NCBI RefSeq assembly: GCF_001279585.1
Contig: NZ_LGEC01000072.1
Span: 1 to 64,000, forward strand
DNA: 64,000 nt
DNA from: Nocardiopsis sp. NRRL B-16309
Lineage (GTDB): Bacteria > Actinomycetota > Actinomycetes > Streptosporangiales > Streptosporangiaceae
Direction of reading: 5' to 3'
Shown: in pieces, positions 26,801 through 34,637 of the stretch
Numbering within the stretch: position 1 is the first letter of the stretch
Layout of the letters: each line of letters opens with the position of its first letter
Notes under the pieces: model-generated
Seen by the model: only the letters and a program-made list of their open reading frames with translations
Database searches by the model: none
What the model was told of the DNA's origin: nothing
Program-made: the position numbers and the translations under genes

Positions 26801-27160
26801 GGGCTGGTGGACCTGACCTTCTTCGAGTCCGTGCAGGACCGGTGCGCGGCCACCGTGTTCGGGTCCTGGCTGCTGGCCGTACGCGGCCGGATCCGCCGGT
26901 CCGGGTCGGGGATGGCCACGGTGACCGCCACCCACGCCTACGACCTGGCCGAGCTCGGCGCGGCGTGGGAGGAGTCCGGAGCCGGGGGCCTGGCCGACGC
27001 TCTACGTCCCCAGGGCCCCGTCCGGCCCTCCCGGGGCGTGGGCGGGCGCCGGATCCGCTACTCCAGCGGGTTCCGCGTCTCCCCCTACGCCGACCTGCCC
27101 TCGGTCACCGCGGCCCCGCGCGGACTGTGGCACGCCAGCCCCGGCAGCTCCGGCCCGTGA
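23810..27160 (+). CDS. dnaE2: Error-prone DNA polymerase III alpha subunit DnaE2
   Basis: Translesion C-family polymerase of 1116 residues used in SOS mutagenesis. An N-terminal PHP domain leads into the polymerase core: IRGSGTGSLVNHLLGIS, the catalytic acids in LPDIDLDVES (about residue 390) and LIKLDVIGV, then CFQIESPGQRELVSRLRP, a DnaE2 hallmark. An OB-fold region lies near the C-terminus. The first PHP motif reads HLN where H-x-H is expected, so one metal ligand is missing. GGGGAGG precedes ATG 23810; a longer frame to 23753 is less likely. The usual partners ImuA' and ImuB are not in this window. The LexA box upstream supports the identification. Confidence 0.93.
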   Translation: MPQAHGHADFAHLNVVSSASARYGTTPPERLVERAAELDMGLLALTDRDGVYGMVKHVRACQKAGLRPVLGCNLAVAAPDGGRVTLLARGRRGWASLCRLVTRAHDTAADTPALSLHSLAEHADGLVVLLGPESDVGTALAQGRPGLAQRLLDRWRATAETVIELVDHYTPGHRRTAQALLDLAARTRTLAVLTNAVRYPGSTDAEVAHVLDEARRWLPGGTRPGPATAQAHLKSGAQMLEVARRLCGDDTAARRLIAHTNALAASCAMDPDADLGMDRAHLPDVHDLRDRLWRDCDDGLHRLGLHRDPGAVHRLAAELEVIEHKGLSAYFLTVADAAARIRDKGIRCSIRGSGTGSLVNHLLGISAINPLDHGLLMERFLSRSRSGLPDIDLDVESARRLEAYDAVFAAYPDTACVSMMETYRARSAIRDVGAAMGIPPHEIDALAKAFPHVRARRIRSAAQDLPELRGFQGTGLGSAAAQTLFRLAESLDGLPRHIAMHPCGLVVSGSTLRERTPLEPSRAGYPMVQFDKEDVEEMGLIKLDVIGVRMQSAMSHARHEVARTTGEHLDLDTLPQDESTYRMISSSATLGCFQIESPGQRELVSRLRPAGMDDLICDISLFRPGPVGSDMITPYLAARDGLSPPIHPSPVLTDLLAPTGGVVIFHEQVIGTLHAMTGCGLDQAESMRRRLGTEEGRAQVRQTFTTMADECGHDPRIVERVWEILSSFGSFGFCKAHAAAFALPTYQSAWLKRHHPAAFYAGVLTHDPGMYPRRAIIDDARRFGVPVLGVDIDRSQDQWRVEEVDGTWGVRASLADVRGITAAEIGRVLAERPFHSLPDAANRARLSRDVLENLVRVGAFDALYRIGSDPAAPHRRDLLLQVSALERAGRTRTDGGQIPLPMAGAAPAQGALPEMSEDERVRAELEVLGYEVDRHLLDGHAELLAALAAGHRLVTARDLHLVPNGQEVLVAGVKVATQTPAVRSGQRIIFTTLDDATGLVDLTFFESVQDRCAATVFGSWLLAVRGRIRRSGSGMATVTATHAYDLAELGAAWEESGAGGLADALRPQGPVRPSRGVGGRRIRYSSGFRVSPYADLPSVTAAPRGLWHASPGSSGP

Positions 27161-27172
27161 CGGTCCACGGGC
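27153..27172 (+). terminator. Short hairpin over the dnaE2 stop
   Basis: Seven-base stem GCCCGTG/CACGGGC with a six-base loop that includes part of the stop codon. It is a plausible but weak terminator. Confidence 0.35.
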
Positions 27173-27193
27173 ACGGCCGGGCAATCGGACACC

Positions 27194-27233
27194 GTGCACC
27201 CGACAGGCGCGGAAGGTGCACCGATTGTTAACA
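27194..27233 (+). promoter_or_regulatory. PHO-box-like direct repeats
   Basis: GTGCACC at 27194, GTGCACC at 27216 and GTTAACA at 27227 fall on an 11-base register. This is the spacing of the GTTCACC-type direct repeat units bound by PhoP in streptomycetes; the 27205 register does not match. A TAACCT -10-like element follows at 27266. It precedes a phosphatase gene, which fits Pho control. Confidence 0.45.
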
Positions 27234-27313
27234 CCGGTGCCCTTCCGTCCCCCGGCGCGTCTCACTAACCTGAAGCGCTCCCGCTTCCCCGAACCCCCGG
27301 AGGTAGAACCACC

Positions 27314-29113
27314 ATGGCCGCGGACTCCCCCCTCTCCCGACGCGGTGCGATCGGCGGACTCACCGCCGCCGGAGCACTGGCCCTGGCCGGGTGGCCCGGC
27401 ACCGCCGCCGCGTCCTCCGCCCGCGACGCCCTCATCACCGTCATGGGCACGTCCGACCTCCACGGCTACTGCCTGAACTGGGACTACTTCAAGAACGCCG
27501 AGTACGAGAACGGCGACGGCGACCACATCGGCATCGCCAAGGCCGCCAGCCTGATCAAGCAGGTGCGGGCCGAGCGGGGCACGGACAACACCCTGCTATT
27601 CGACTCCGGGGACACCATCCAGGGCTCCTCCCTGGCCACGTACTACAACACCGTGGAGCCCTTCACCGAGACCGGTGAGACCCACCCGATGGCGCGGGCG
27701 ATGAACGCCGTCGGCTACGACGCCGTGGCCCTGGGCAACCACGAGTTCAACTACGGCCTCGCGCACCTGGACGCCTGGATCGAGCAGATGGACGCCCCCG
27801 TCCTGGGCGCCAACGCCGTCCACCACGGCACCGACGATCCCGCCTACAAGCCCTACGTCCTCAAGCGCATGCGGGTGACCTGTACGAACAAGCCCGGCCG
27901 GCAGCCACTGGTGGTCGGGGTGCTGGGGCTGACCAACCCCGGCTCCATCATCTGGGACCGCCGCCACGTCGAGGGCGAGCTGGAGTTCCGCGACCTGGTG
28001 GAGACGGCCGCCCACTGGGTGCCGATCATGCGCGCCGAGGGCGCCGACATCGTCATCGTCAGCGCCCACTCCGGGGACAGCGGCACCTCCTCCTACGGCG
28101 AGGGGCTGCCGGTGGAGAACGCCTCGGCCATGGTCGCCGAGGAGGTCCCCGGCATCGACGCGATCCTGTTCGGGCACGCCCACCGGGACGTGCCGGAGCG
28201 GTTCGTGACCAACCGCGTGACGGGTGAGGACGTCCTGATGTCGATGCCCTCCTACTGGGGGCGCCGCCTGTCGGTCATGGACCTGGCGCTGCGCCGTGAG
28301 CGCGGCCGGTGGCGGGTGGTGTCCAAGAGCGCGGTCGCCCTCAACGCCAACACCGTGGAGGAGGACCCGGACGTCGTGGCGGCGGTCGAGGGCCAGCACG
28401 CCACCGCCGTGGACTACGTCAACCAGGTGATCGCGACCTCCACCGAGGAGCTGAGCGCGGCCGAGGCGTGCTGGACGGACACCCCGATCCTGGACTACAT
28501 CCAGCACGTGCAGATCCAGACGGTCCGCGCGGCTCTGGAGGGGACCCCGGAGGCGGACCTGCCGGTCATCTCCATCGCGGCGCCCTTCAGCCGTTCGGCC
28601 TCCTTCCCCGCCGGTGACGTCAGCATCCGCGACATGGCCGGTCTGTACGTGTTCGACAACACACTGCTGGCCAGCGAGCTCACCGGCGCCCAGGTGCGGG
28701 CGTACCTGGAGTTCTCCGCACGCTACTTCGAGCGGGTCGCCCCGGGGGCGGCGGTGGACCCCGAGCAGATCACCAACGCGGGCGGCACCCCGGACTACAA
28801 CTTCGACCAGATCGCGGGACTGGAGTACGAGATCGACATCTCCCGGCCCGCGGGGCAGCGCATCACCTCGCTGACCCTGGACGGCGCGGAGGTGGCCGAC
28901 GGCCAGCGCTTCGTGATGGCGGTGAACAACTACCGCCAGTCCGGTGGCGGCGGCTTCCCGCACATCGCCGACGCCCCGGTGGTCTACAACCGGCAGGTCG
29001 AGGTGCGCCAGGCCCTGATCGACCACGCCACGGCGACCGGCACGATCGACCCGGCCGACTTCCACACCCCCAACTGGCGCCTGGTCCGCGAGGGCGAGCC
29101 CGTCTTCGGGTGA
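27314..29113 (+). CDS. Tat-exported 5'-nucleotidase / 2',3'-cyclic phosphodiesterase
   Basis: Secreted metallophosphoesterase of 599 residues. A twin-arginine signal (LSRRGAIGGLTAAG) ends near AAASSA. The N-terminal calcineurin-type domain shows TSDLHGY, LLFDSGDTIQG, GNHEFNYG and FGHAHRD, which supply the two metal ions. The C-terminal nucleotide-specificity domain has SRSASFPAGDVSIRD and VNNYRQSGGGGFP. It removes phosphate from nucleotides or cyclic nucleotides outside the cell. GGAGG lies ahead of ATG 27314. The last 16 bases, including the stop, recur as a perfect inverted copy at 29183-29198. Confidence 0.93.
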   Translation: MAADSPLSRRGAIGGLTAAGALALAGWPGTAAASSARDALITVMGTSDLHGYCLNWDYFKNAEYENGDGDHIGIAKAASLIKQVRAERGTDNTLLFDSGDTIQGSSLATYYNTVEPFTETGETHPMARAMNAVGYDAVALGNHEFNYGLAHLDAWIEQMDAPVLGANAVHHGTDDPAYKPYVLKRMRVTCTNKPGRQPLVVGVLGLTNPGSIIWDRRHVEGELEFRDLVETAAHWVPIMRAEGADIVIVSAHSGDSGTSSYGEGLPVENASAMVAEEVPGIDAILFGHAHRDVPERFVTNRVTGEDVLMSMPSYWGRRLSVMDLALRRERGRWRVVSKSAVALNANTVEEDPDVVAAVEGQHATAVDYVNQVIATSTEELSAAEACWTDTPILDYIQHVQIQTVRAALEGTPEADLPVISIAAPFSRSASFPAGDVSIRDMAGLYVFDNTLLASELTGAQVRAYLEFSARYFERVAPGAAVDPEQITNAGGTPDYNFDQIAGLEYEIDISRPAGQRITSLTLDGAEVADGQRFVMAVNNYRQSGGGGFPHIADAPVVYNRQVEVRQALIDHATATGTIDPADFHTPNWRLVREGEPVFG

Positions 29114-29198
29114 GGGCCCGGCGCCCGGGGGCGAGAGCCCTCGACCGCCGGGTGGAGGCTGCGTGAACGCGGTCCGGGGCCGTCACCCGAAGACGGGC
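29098..29198. repeat. Long-range inverted repeat at the 5'-nucleotidase stop
   Basis: GCCCGTCTTCGGGTGA at 29098-29113 (last codons plus stop) is perfectly complementary to 29183-29198, with 69 bases between. It may act in mRNA 3'-end structure. Confidence 0.6.
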
Positions 29199-29254
29199 CG
29201 AAACCGGATCCGGGCCCTGGAATACCCGGCGGCCCCTTCGGGTTACACCCTTCG

Positions 29255-29432
29255 CAGGCCAGTGCGGTAGAAAGTGTCCCCCGGGCTCACACACCGCCTT
29301 CACGGAATACCGCGTCCGGCTCCCTCACGGGTGACCGGGCGGCAGGAACCGTGTTGTGCCCCAAGCCGAGAGGCGACCGCCGTACCGGTCTCGCACGTCG
29401 AAGGTCCCACCGAGCACATCGGTGGGACCTTC
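29255..29432 (+). ncRNA. Candidate structured small RNA ending in a strong hairpin
   Basis: The segment can fold into several stems on the plus strand: GCGGT/ACCGC enclosing GTGT/ACAC (29264-29297), CACGG/CCGTG (29301-29353), a GCC-GAGA-GGC mini-hairpin, and the terminal stem. It matches no riboswitch or RNA family I can name, and no plus-strand gene follows, so any RNA would be independent. The evidence is structural only; the 5' end is approximate. Confidence 0.3.
29400..29432. terminator. Strong hairpin terminator
   Basis: Perfect 14-base stem (GAAGGTCCCACCGA and its complement) with a GCACA loop. It could stop transcription from either side of this convergent gap. Confidence 0.75.
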
Positions 29433-29525
29433 GCTGTGTCCGGGGCCGGTGCCCGCCACAGGCGCACCGGCCACACCACGAGCCGCGTGCGCCACCGCCG
29501 TCGCGCGGCTGACGGCGCCCGCCGC

Positions 29526-30128
29526 TCACGCCGGTGCCGGGCGCAGGTGGTCCAGGGCCCCCTCCCCGACCGGGTAGGGGCGCTCGCGGGGCAGCAGGCG
29601 CGTCGCACCCTCCAGGTCGCCCGCCCCGACCAGGGCGTGGACCTCGTGGGCCAGCGGGGTCACGTCGGTGAAGGAGACCGCCCACTCGTCGGCGTAGCGG
29701 CGCGTGGCCTCCCCGGCCAGCCCCAGTTGCAGGGAGCGGTGGCCCAGGGGCCGCAGGAGCAGGTCGCGTTCGGGATCCCACTGCACGCGGGCGGGGTTCT
29801 CGCGCAACCGGCGCTTCCAGTCCCCGTGGTCGGCGTGCACGCCGGAGGTGAAGTGCGACAGGCACGCGTGGCGCAGCGCCCACTCGAAGCCCCCACGGGT
29901 GATCTCGACGGCCAAAACCGTCTCCTGGTTCGGCTTCCGCCCCCAGCCGCACCTGTACATCATCCACAGGAAGGACGGCTTGATCCACGTCATCCGCTCG
30001 CGCTTCCACGAGGGCGGGAAGCGGCCGTCGCGGACGGCGGGACCGCCGATGGTCGGGTGGTAGGCCTGGTACACGGTGACCGTGTCATCGGTGAACCGGG
30101 CGCGGATCTGGTGTCGAGGGATCTCCAT
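29526..30128 (-). CDS. DUF4291 domain-containing protein
   Basis: Protein of 200 residues covering nearly the whole DUF4291 family. The diagnostic stretches are VYQAYHPTIGGPAV and RMTWIKPSFLWMMYRCGWG. The function is not known; no catalytic motif or membrane segment is visible. The start is ATG 30128, giving MEIPRHQIRARFTDD, with no clear ribosome site. It is downstream of pabAB on the same strand with a 110-base gap, so co-transcription is possible but not obvious. Confidence 0.9.
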   Translation of the reverse strand: MEIPRHQIRARFTDDTVTVYQAYHPTIGGPAVRDGRFPPSWKRERMTWIKPSFLWMMYRCGWGRKPNQETVLAVEITRGGFEWALRHACLSHFTSGVHADHGDWKRRLRENPARVQWDPERDLLLRPLGHRSLQLGLAGEATRRYADEWAVSFTDVTPLAHEVHALVGAGDLEGATRLLPRERPYPVGEGALDHLRPAPA

Positions 30129-30238
30129 GGGCGACCAGCTTCGAGCCTGCCGAGCGCGGGGGCAAGCCCTTTTTCCGGTCCCACCGGCACCGCGCGGCCG
30201 GCCGGCGCGGACGTCGGACGGGAGCCGGAGGGGACTCG

Positions 30239-32440
30239 TCACCGGCCGCGGGCCGGGACCTCGGCCTTGAGGAGCATCTCCGCGTACTCCTCCTCGGGGT
30301 CGGAGTCCAGCACGATCGCGCCGCCCGCGCCGATCGACAGCTCCCCGCCCGCGCGCACGGCGGTGCGGATGACGATGCTCAGGTCGGCCGTCCCCGAGTG
30401 CGAGAGGTAGCCCAGCGCACCGGAGTAGATCCCGCGCGCGGAGGACTCCAGCCGGTCGATGATCTCCATGGTGCGCAGTTTGGGGGCCCCGGTCATCGAC
30501 CCGCCGGGGAAGCAGGCGCGCACCGCCCCGACCGCGGACACGTCCGCGCGCAGGCGGCCCCGGACGGTCGAGACGAGCTGGTGGACGGTGGCGTAGGACT
30601 CGGTGTACATGAACGCGGGAACCTCGACGGTGCCGATCTCGCACACCCGCCCCAGGTCGTTGCGGAGCAGGTCCACGATCATGAGGTTCTCCGCGCGGGT
30701 CTTGGCGCCGGTGCGCAGCTCCTCGGCGGCCCGGGCGTCGGCGTCGGGGTCGCCGTGGCGGGGCGCGGTCCCCTTGATGGGTCGGCTCTCGGCCACCCCG
30801 TCGCCGTCCACGCGCAGGAAGCGCTCGGGTGAGGCGCTCAGCACGCTCACCCCGCCCAGCCGCAGCAGCGCGGCGTAGGGCGCGGGGCTCACGGCGCGCA
30901 TGCGGCGGTAGAAGTCCAGGTCGTCGCCGTCGGGGTCGGGCAGGCGGACCCGGTTGGTCAGGCAGATCTCGTAGCTCTCGCCGGCTGTGAGGTGGCCCAG
31001 GCACTCCTTGACGTCGTCGACGTAGGCCTGGCGGGGGCGCTCCAGCAGCCCGGCCAGATCGGCGCGGGGCGAGGCGGGCGCGGGGCCGGGCAGGGGCGCC
31101 AGGCCGATGAGCGCATCGCGGGTGCGCCGCAGCCAGGCGTCGCCGTCCGGGGCGTCGTCGGCGCACACGATGTGGGTGCGGCCGAGCCGGTGGTCGACGG
31201 CGACGAAGCGGTCACAGCGCATCCACACCGCGTCGGGGGTCGGCGCGGTGTGGACGGCGGCGCCGCCGCAGTCGGCCTTGAGCTCGTAGCCGAAGTAGCC
31301 GACGTAGCCGCCGGTGAAGTCGAAGGGCAGGGCGCTGGGGGCGGGCGGTGGCGTGCGCCGTTCGAGGGCGTCGAAGACGCTGCCCGCCTCCTGGTGCTCG
31401 GTGCCGTCGGCGGAGCGGACGCGCACGCCCGGTTCGCCCACCCGGTAGGTGAGCACCTCGCCGGTGGCGCGGCCGAGGTAGGAGAAGCGGGCGGGTCCCT
31501 GGGGGCGGGAGCTGTCCAGCCAGAACGCGTACTCGGCGTCGCCGTACAGGCGGGCGAAGGCGGCTTCGGCGTCCACGGCGACCGGCAGTTCCAGTGTGCG
31601 CGGGACGGGTGCCCGGAGCCCGCTCCGGCCGTTCGGGGCCGGATCGACCGACTCGGCCGCGGCCCCCCGCGCGGAGGCGGGACCGTGTCGTCCGGCTGCG
31701 GACTCGTGCGGCCCGGAGACGGGATCGTGCAGCGCAGGCCCGGATGCGAGTGGCCCTGGGGTGGACTCGTGCGGTGCGGAGTCGCGTGGTCCGAAGGAGA
31801 GCTGGCGCGGTCCGGACTCGGCCGGGGGGCGGTCGGGCCCGGCCGGCCGCTGTCCGCTGTTGTGCGCCCGGGCCAGGTCGAGGAAGGCGCCGACCAGCTC
31901 GGCACCGAAGTCTCCGGCGACGGACTCGGGGTGGAACTGCACGCCCCACCGGGGCAGGTCGCGGTGCTCCAGGCCCATGACCACGCCGTCCTCGGCCCAG
32001 GCGGTCGCCGTCAGCGTCGGCGGCAGCGGTCCGCGGACGGCCAGCGAGTGGTAGCGCACGGCCGTGAAGTCCTGCGGCAGGCCCGCGAACAGGCCGCGAC
32101 CGGTGTGGCGGACACGGGACAGGTGGCCGTGGCGGGGCTCGGGGGCCGAGGCCACGTCGGCACCGGCCAGGAGGGCGATGGCCTGGTGGCCCAGGCACAC
32201 GCCCAGCACGGGCACGCCGGTGTGCGCGAGGAGGTCGGGCACCCGGCCGAGGTCGCGGGGGTTGTGCGGGCGGCCGGGCCCGGGCGAGACCACGACGGCG
32301 TCCACGTCGGACGTGTCGAACCCGTCCCAGCGCGCGTCGTCGTTGGTGAGGACCTCGGGCGTCCGGCCCAGCACGCGCGCGATGAGCTGGAAGAGGTTGT
32401 ACGTGTAGGAGTCGTGGTTGTCCACGAGCAGAACGCGCAT
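30239..32440 (-). CDS. pabAB: Fused aminodeoxychorismate synthase (PabA-PabB)
   Basis: Makes 4-amino-4-deoxychorismate for folate or for p-aminobenzoate-derived natural products; 733 residues. The N-terminal glutamine amidotransferase (about 1-195) has the nucleophile in GVCLGHQA and the His/Glu of VQFHPESV. A low-complexity linker of about 80 residues with repeated PHES/SGP phrases follows. The C-terminal chorismate domain contains PIKGT, with the lysine that forms the covalent intermediate in PabB; anthranilate synthases have alanine there. FPGGSMTGAPK and the final GAGGAIVLDSDPEEEYAE complete the signature. No pabC lyase gene is adjacent. The start is ATG 32440. Confidence 0.93.
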   Translation of the reverse strand: MRVLLVDNHDSYTYNLFQLIARVLGRTPEVLTNDDARWDGFDTSDVDAVVVSPGPGRPHNPRDLGRVPDLLAHTGVPVLGVCLGHQAIALLAGADVASAPEPRHGHLSRVRHTGRGLFAGLPQDFTAVRYHSLAVRGPLPPTLTATAWAEDGVVMGLEHRDLPRWGVQFHPESVAGDFGAELVGAFLDLARAHNSGQRPAGPDRPPAESGPRQLSFGPRDSAPHESTPGPLASGPALHDPVSGPHESAAGRHGPASARGAAAESVDPAPNGRSGLRAPVPRTLELPVAVDAEAAFARLYGDAEYAFWLDSSRPQGPARFSYLGRATGEVLTYRVGEPGVRVRSADGTEHQEAGSVFDALERRTPPPAPSALPFDFTGGYVGYFGYELKADCGGAAVHTAPTPDAVWMRCDRFVAVDHRLGRTHIVCADDAPDGDAWLRRTRDALIGLAPLPGPAPASPRADLAGLLERPRQAYVDDVKECLGHLTAGESYEICLTNRVRLPDPDGDDLDFYRRMRAVSPAPYAALLRLGGVSVLSASPERFLRVDGDGVAESRPIKGTAPRHGDPDADARAAEELRTGAKTRAENLMIVDLLRNDLGRVCEIGTVEVPAFMYTESYATVHQLVSTVRGRLRADVSAVGAVRACFPGGSMTGAPKLRTMEIIDRLESSARGIYSGALGYLSHSGTADLSIVIRTAVRAGGELSIGAGGAIVLDSDPEEEYAEMLLKAEVPARGR

Positions 32441-32614
32441 TTCACCCCCTTCCCTCCCGGTCGCGACACTCCAGGTTACGGGGCCCGTGACGGGGACGGA
32501 TCGGCCGAGGGGCGGCGCTGTCCACAGGCCCCGTCCGCACCCTGGCGGCGGGACCGCCGCGTGGGTACAACTAGAGGGAGAAGCACTCCACCTTCACCGA
32601 ACCAGGAGTGGGTC

Positions 32615-32860
32615 ATGGCCTTGGCGATGGGCGCTTTCGTGATGGTCCTCATGGTGACGATGGCGTTGTTCCTCGTCCTGGCGGCGGGCTCCGCGTCCCG
32701 CCTGCCGGGACCGGACCGCCCGCGTCCCTTCCCCGAAGAACACGACGCCGCGCCCAGGCAGGGCCTGGACGCGGCGGAAGAGGAGCTGCGGCTCAGATAC
32801 GCCCGCGGCGAAGTCGACCGCGAGGAGTTCCTCCAGCGCAAGATCGATCTGGAGCGCTGA
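32615..32860 (+). CDS. Small SHOCT-domain membrane protein
   Basis: Protein of 81 residues. An N-terminal membrane segment (GAFVMVLMVTMALFLVLAAG) is followed by a proline-rich spacer and a C-terminal SHOCT motif, EELRLRYARGEVDREEFLQRKIDLE. SHOCT is a short oligomerisation module found at protein ends; the role here is unknown. AGGAG lies seven bases before ATG 32615. It is divergent from pabAB and ends nine bases from the convergent MFS gene. Confidence 0.88.
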   Translation: MALAMGAFVMVLMVTMALFLVLAAGSASRLPGPDRPRPFPEEHDAAPRQGLDAAEEELRLRYARGEVDREEFLQRKIDLER

Positions 32861-32869
32861 GCCGGGCGT

Positions 32870-34297
32870 TCAGCCCCGCATCTCCTCCAGGGTCTTGCCG
32901 CGCGTCTCGCGCACGAACCGCCACACGAAGAAGAACGACAACAGGGCGAACAGCGCGTACAGGGTGTACGTGCCGCTCAGGTTCCAGTCGCGCAGGCTGG
33001 GGAAGCTCACCGTGATCAGCCAGTTGGTGATCCACTGGGTGGCGGTGGCCACGCCCATGGCCGCGGCACGGATCCGCAGCGGGAACATCTCGCCCAGCAG
33101 CACCCAGACCACCACACCCCACGACAGGGCGAAGAACAGCACGAACGAGCTGGCGGAGACCAGCGCCAGCACGCCCCAGCCGAAGGACAGGGAGGCCTCC
33201 TCGCCCACGACCTCCGCGTTGCTGAACGCGTAGGCGGTCAGCCCCAGGGCCACGGTCATGCCGGCCGACCCGACCAACAGCAGGGGCTTGCGGCCGATGC
33301 GGTCCACCAGGGCGATCGCGATGACCGTGCCCACGATGTTGACCACGGAGGTGAACAGGCTCAGCAACAGGGAGTCGCTCTCGGCCACGCCGACGGACTG
33401 CCACAGCGAGCTGGAGTAGTAGAAGATCACGTTGATGCCCACCAGTTGCTGGAAGGCGGAGATCGCCATGCCGATCCACACGATGGGCAGCAGGCCGTAG
33501 CGGCCCGTCAGGTCGCTCAGCCGAGGGCGCCGCTCCGCGCCCAGGGCCTCGTGGATCTCCCCGATCCGCCGGTCCACCTGGACACGGTCGCCGCCCTCCA
33601 CCTCGGCCAGGACGCGGCGGGCCTGGGCCACGCGCCCCTCCCGGACCAGGAACCGGGGCGATTCGGGGATGGTCAGGCTGAGTCCGATGTAGAGCAGCGC
33701 GGGCAGCACCTCGATGCCGAGCATCCACTGCCAGGCCTGCAACGGCCCGATGTCGTTCTGGGCGCTGCCGCCCGCGCTCTGTGCCACGGTGTAGTTGACC
33801 AGCTGCGACATGGCGATGCCCAGGACGATCGCGAGCTGTTGCAGTGCGGCCAGCCGACCGCGGAAGGCCGCCGGTGAGACCTCGGCGATGTAGGTCGGCG
33901 CGATCACCGACGCCATGCCGATGGCCACACCGCCCACGACCCGCCAGGCGGTCAGGTCCCACACCGAGAAGGGCAGCGCCGAGCCCACGGCACTCACCGC
34001 GAACAGCAGGCCCGCGATCTGCATGACACGGATGCGGCCGAACCGGTCGGCCAGGGACCCGGCGGTGGCGGCGCCCAGAGCACTGCCCAGCAGGGCCGCG
34101 GCGACCGTGAAGCCGAGTGTGGCCGGACCCACGTCGAACCTCTGCTGGATGGCGTCCACGGCGCCGTTGATGACCGCGCTGTCGTAGCCGAAGAGGAATC
34201 CGCCCATCGCCGCGGCGGCGGCGATCAGCGTCACGTGGACGATGTTGACCTCACCCTCGACGGAGGACCCGGTCGCCTTCCTGCCTGCGTCGCTCAC
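32870..34297 (-). CDS. Sugar porter MFS transporter
   Basis: Proton- or facilitator-type sugar permease of 475 residues with 12 membrane segments. Sugar porter signatures are clear: GFLFGYDSAVINGA in TM1, GSLADRFGRI in loop 2-3, PESPRFLV at the end of the N-half, QQLVGINVIFYYSS in TM7, VDRIGRKPLL in loop 8-9 and ETRGKTLEEM at the C-terminus. This group includes XylE and GlcP-like transporters; the exact sugar is unknown. The start is GTG 34297, with AAGGAGG seven bases upstream; a longer frame to 34504 is low-complexity. No sugar catabolic genes lie nearby. Confidence 0.93.
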   Translation of the reverse strand: MSDAGRKATGSSVEGEVNIVHVTLIAAAAAMGGFLFGYDSAVINGAVDAIQQRFDVGPATLGFTVAAALLGSALGAATAGSLADRFGRIRVMQIAGLLFAVSAVGSALPFSVWDLTAWRVVGGVAIGMASVIAPTYIAEVSPAAFRGRLAALQQLAIVLGIAMSQLVNYTVAQSAGGSAQNDIGPLQAWQWMLGIEVLPALLYIGLSLTIPESPRFLVREGRVAQARRVLAEVEGGDRVQVDRRIGEIHEALGAERRPRLSDLTGRYGLLPIVWIGMAISAFQQLVGINVIFYYSSSLWQSVGVAESDSLLLSLFTSVVNIVGTVIAIALVDRIGRKPLLLVGSAGMTVALGLTAYAFSNAEVVGEEASLSFGWGVLALVSASSFVLFFALSWGVVVWVLLGEMFPLRIRAAAMGVATATQWITNWLITVSFPSLRDWNLSGTYTLYALFALLSFFFVWRFVRETRGKTLEEMRG

Positions 34298-34637
34298 CTT
34301 GCAGCCTCCTTCCCGGGCACGCGCCGATGGGCGCGCCACGGCTCCAGGGTGCGGGACAAGCGCGCCGGAGGCCGCTCGCGCAACGCCTTCGGGGGCGATT
34401 TCGGAACCATCGTTGACCCGCCGCTGGGACCCGTGGGGCGGGCCGGGTCCGTTCTCGGGCCCGCCGGGCCGTCCGCACGACCACCGGGTACGGCCCCTTC
34501 GCACCGCCCGGCCGAGGACGGGGCCGCCGCACCGACGGAGTGGACGCCGCGGCCACGGGCCCGTACAAGACTCGGGCCGCGTTTTTTGGCGGGTTCGAGG
34601 GCTGTGCTCGGCCGGGTCTGTCGACAGGATCGTCCCC
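34298..34637. other. Divergent intergenic region between the sugar porter and bioB
   Basis: 340 bases holding the two promoters. A run of six T with GGCGGG lies 50 bases before bioB, but I see no clear palindrome or BirA-type operator and no coding potential I trust. Confidence 0.3.

Larger units (their letters stand above)
29114..29525. other. Convergent intergenic region with structured elements
   Basis: 412 bases between the 5'-nucleotidase and DUF4291 genes. It holds the inverted copy at 29183-29198, a folded segment at about 29264-29360, and a strong terminator hairpin at 29400-29432. I see no protein gene. Confidence 0.5.

Noticed and set aside
23639..26935. Open frame of about 1100 codons antisense to dnaE2
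   Set aside because: It is Gly/Val/Gln-rich with no domain, and mirrors the third-position GC bias of the real polymerase gene.
31600..31860. Repeats in the pabAB linker as a possible CRISPR array
   Set aside because: The repeats are in frame, imperfect and lack unique spacers of constant length.
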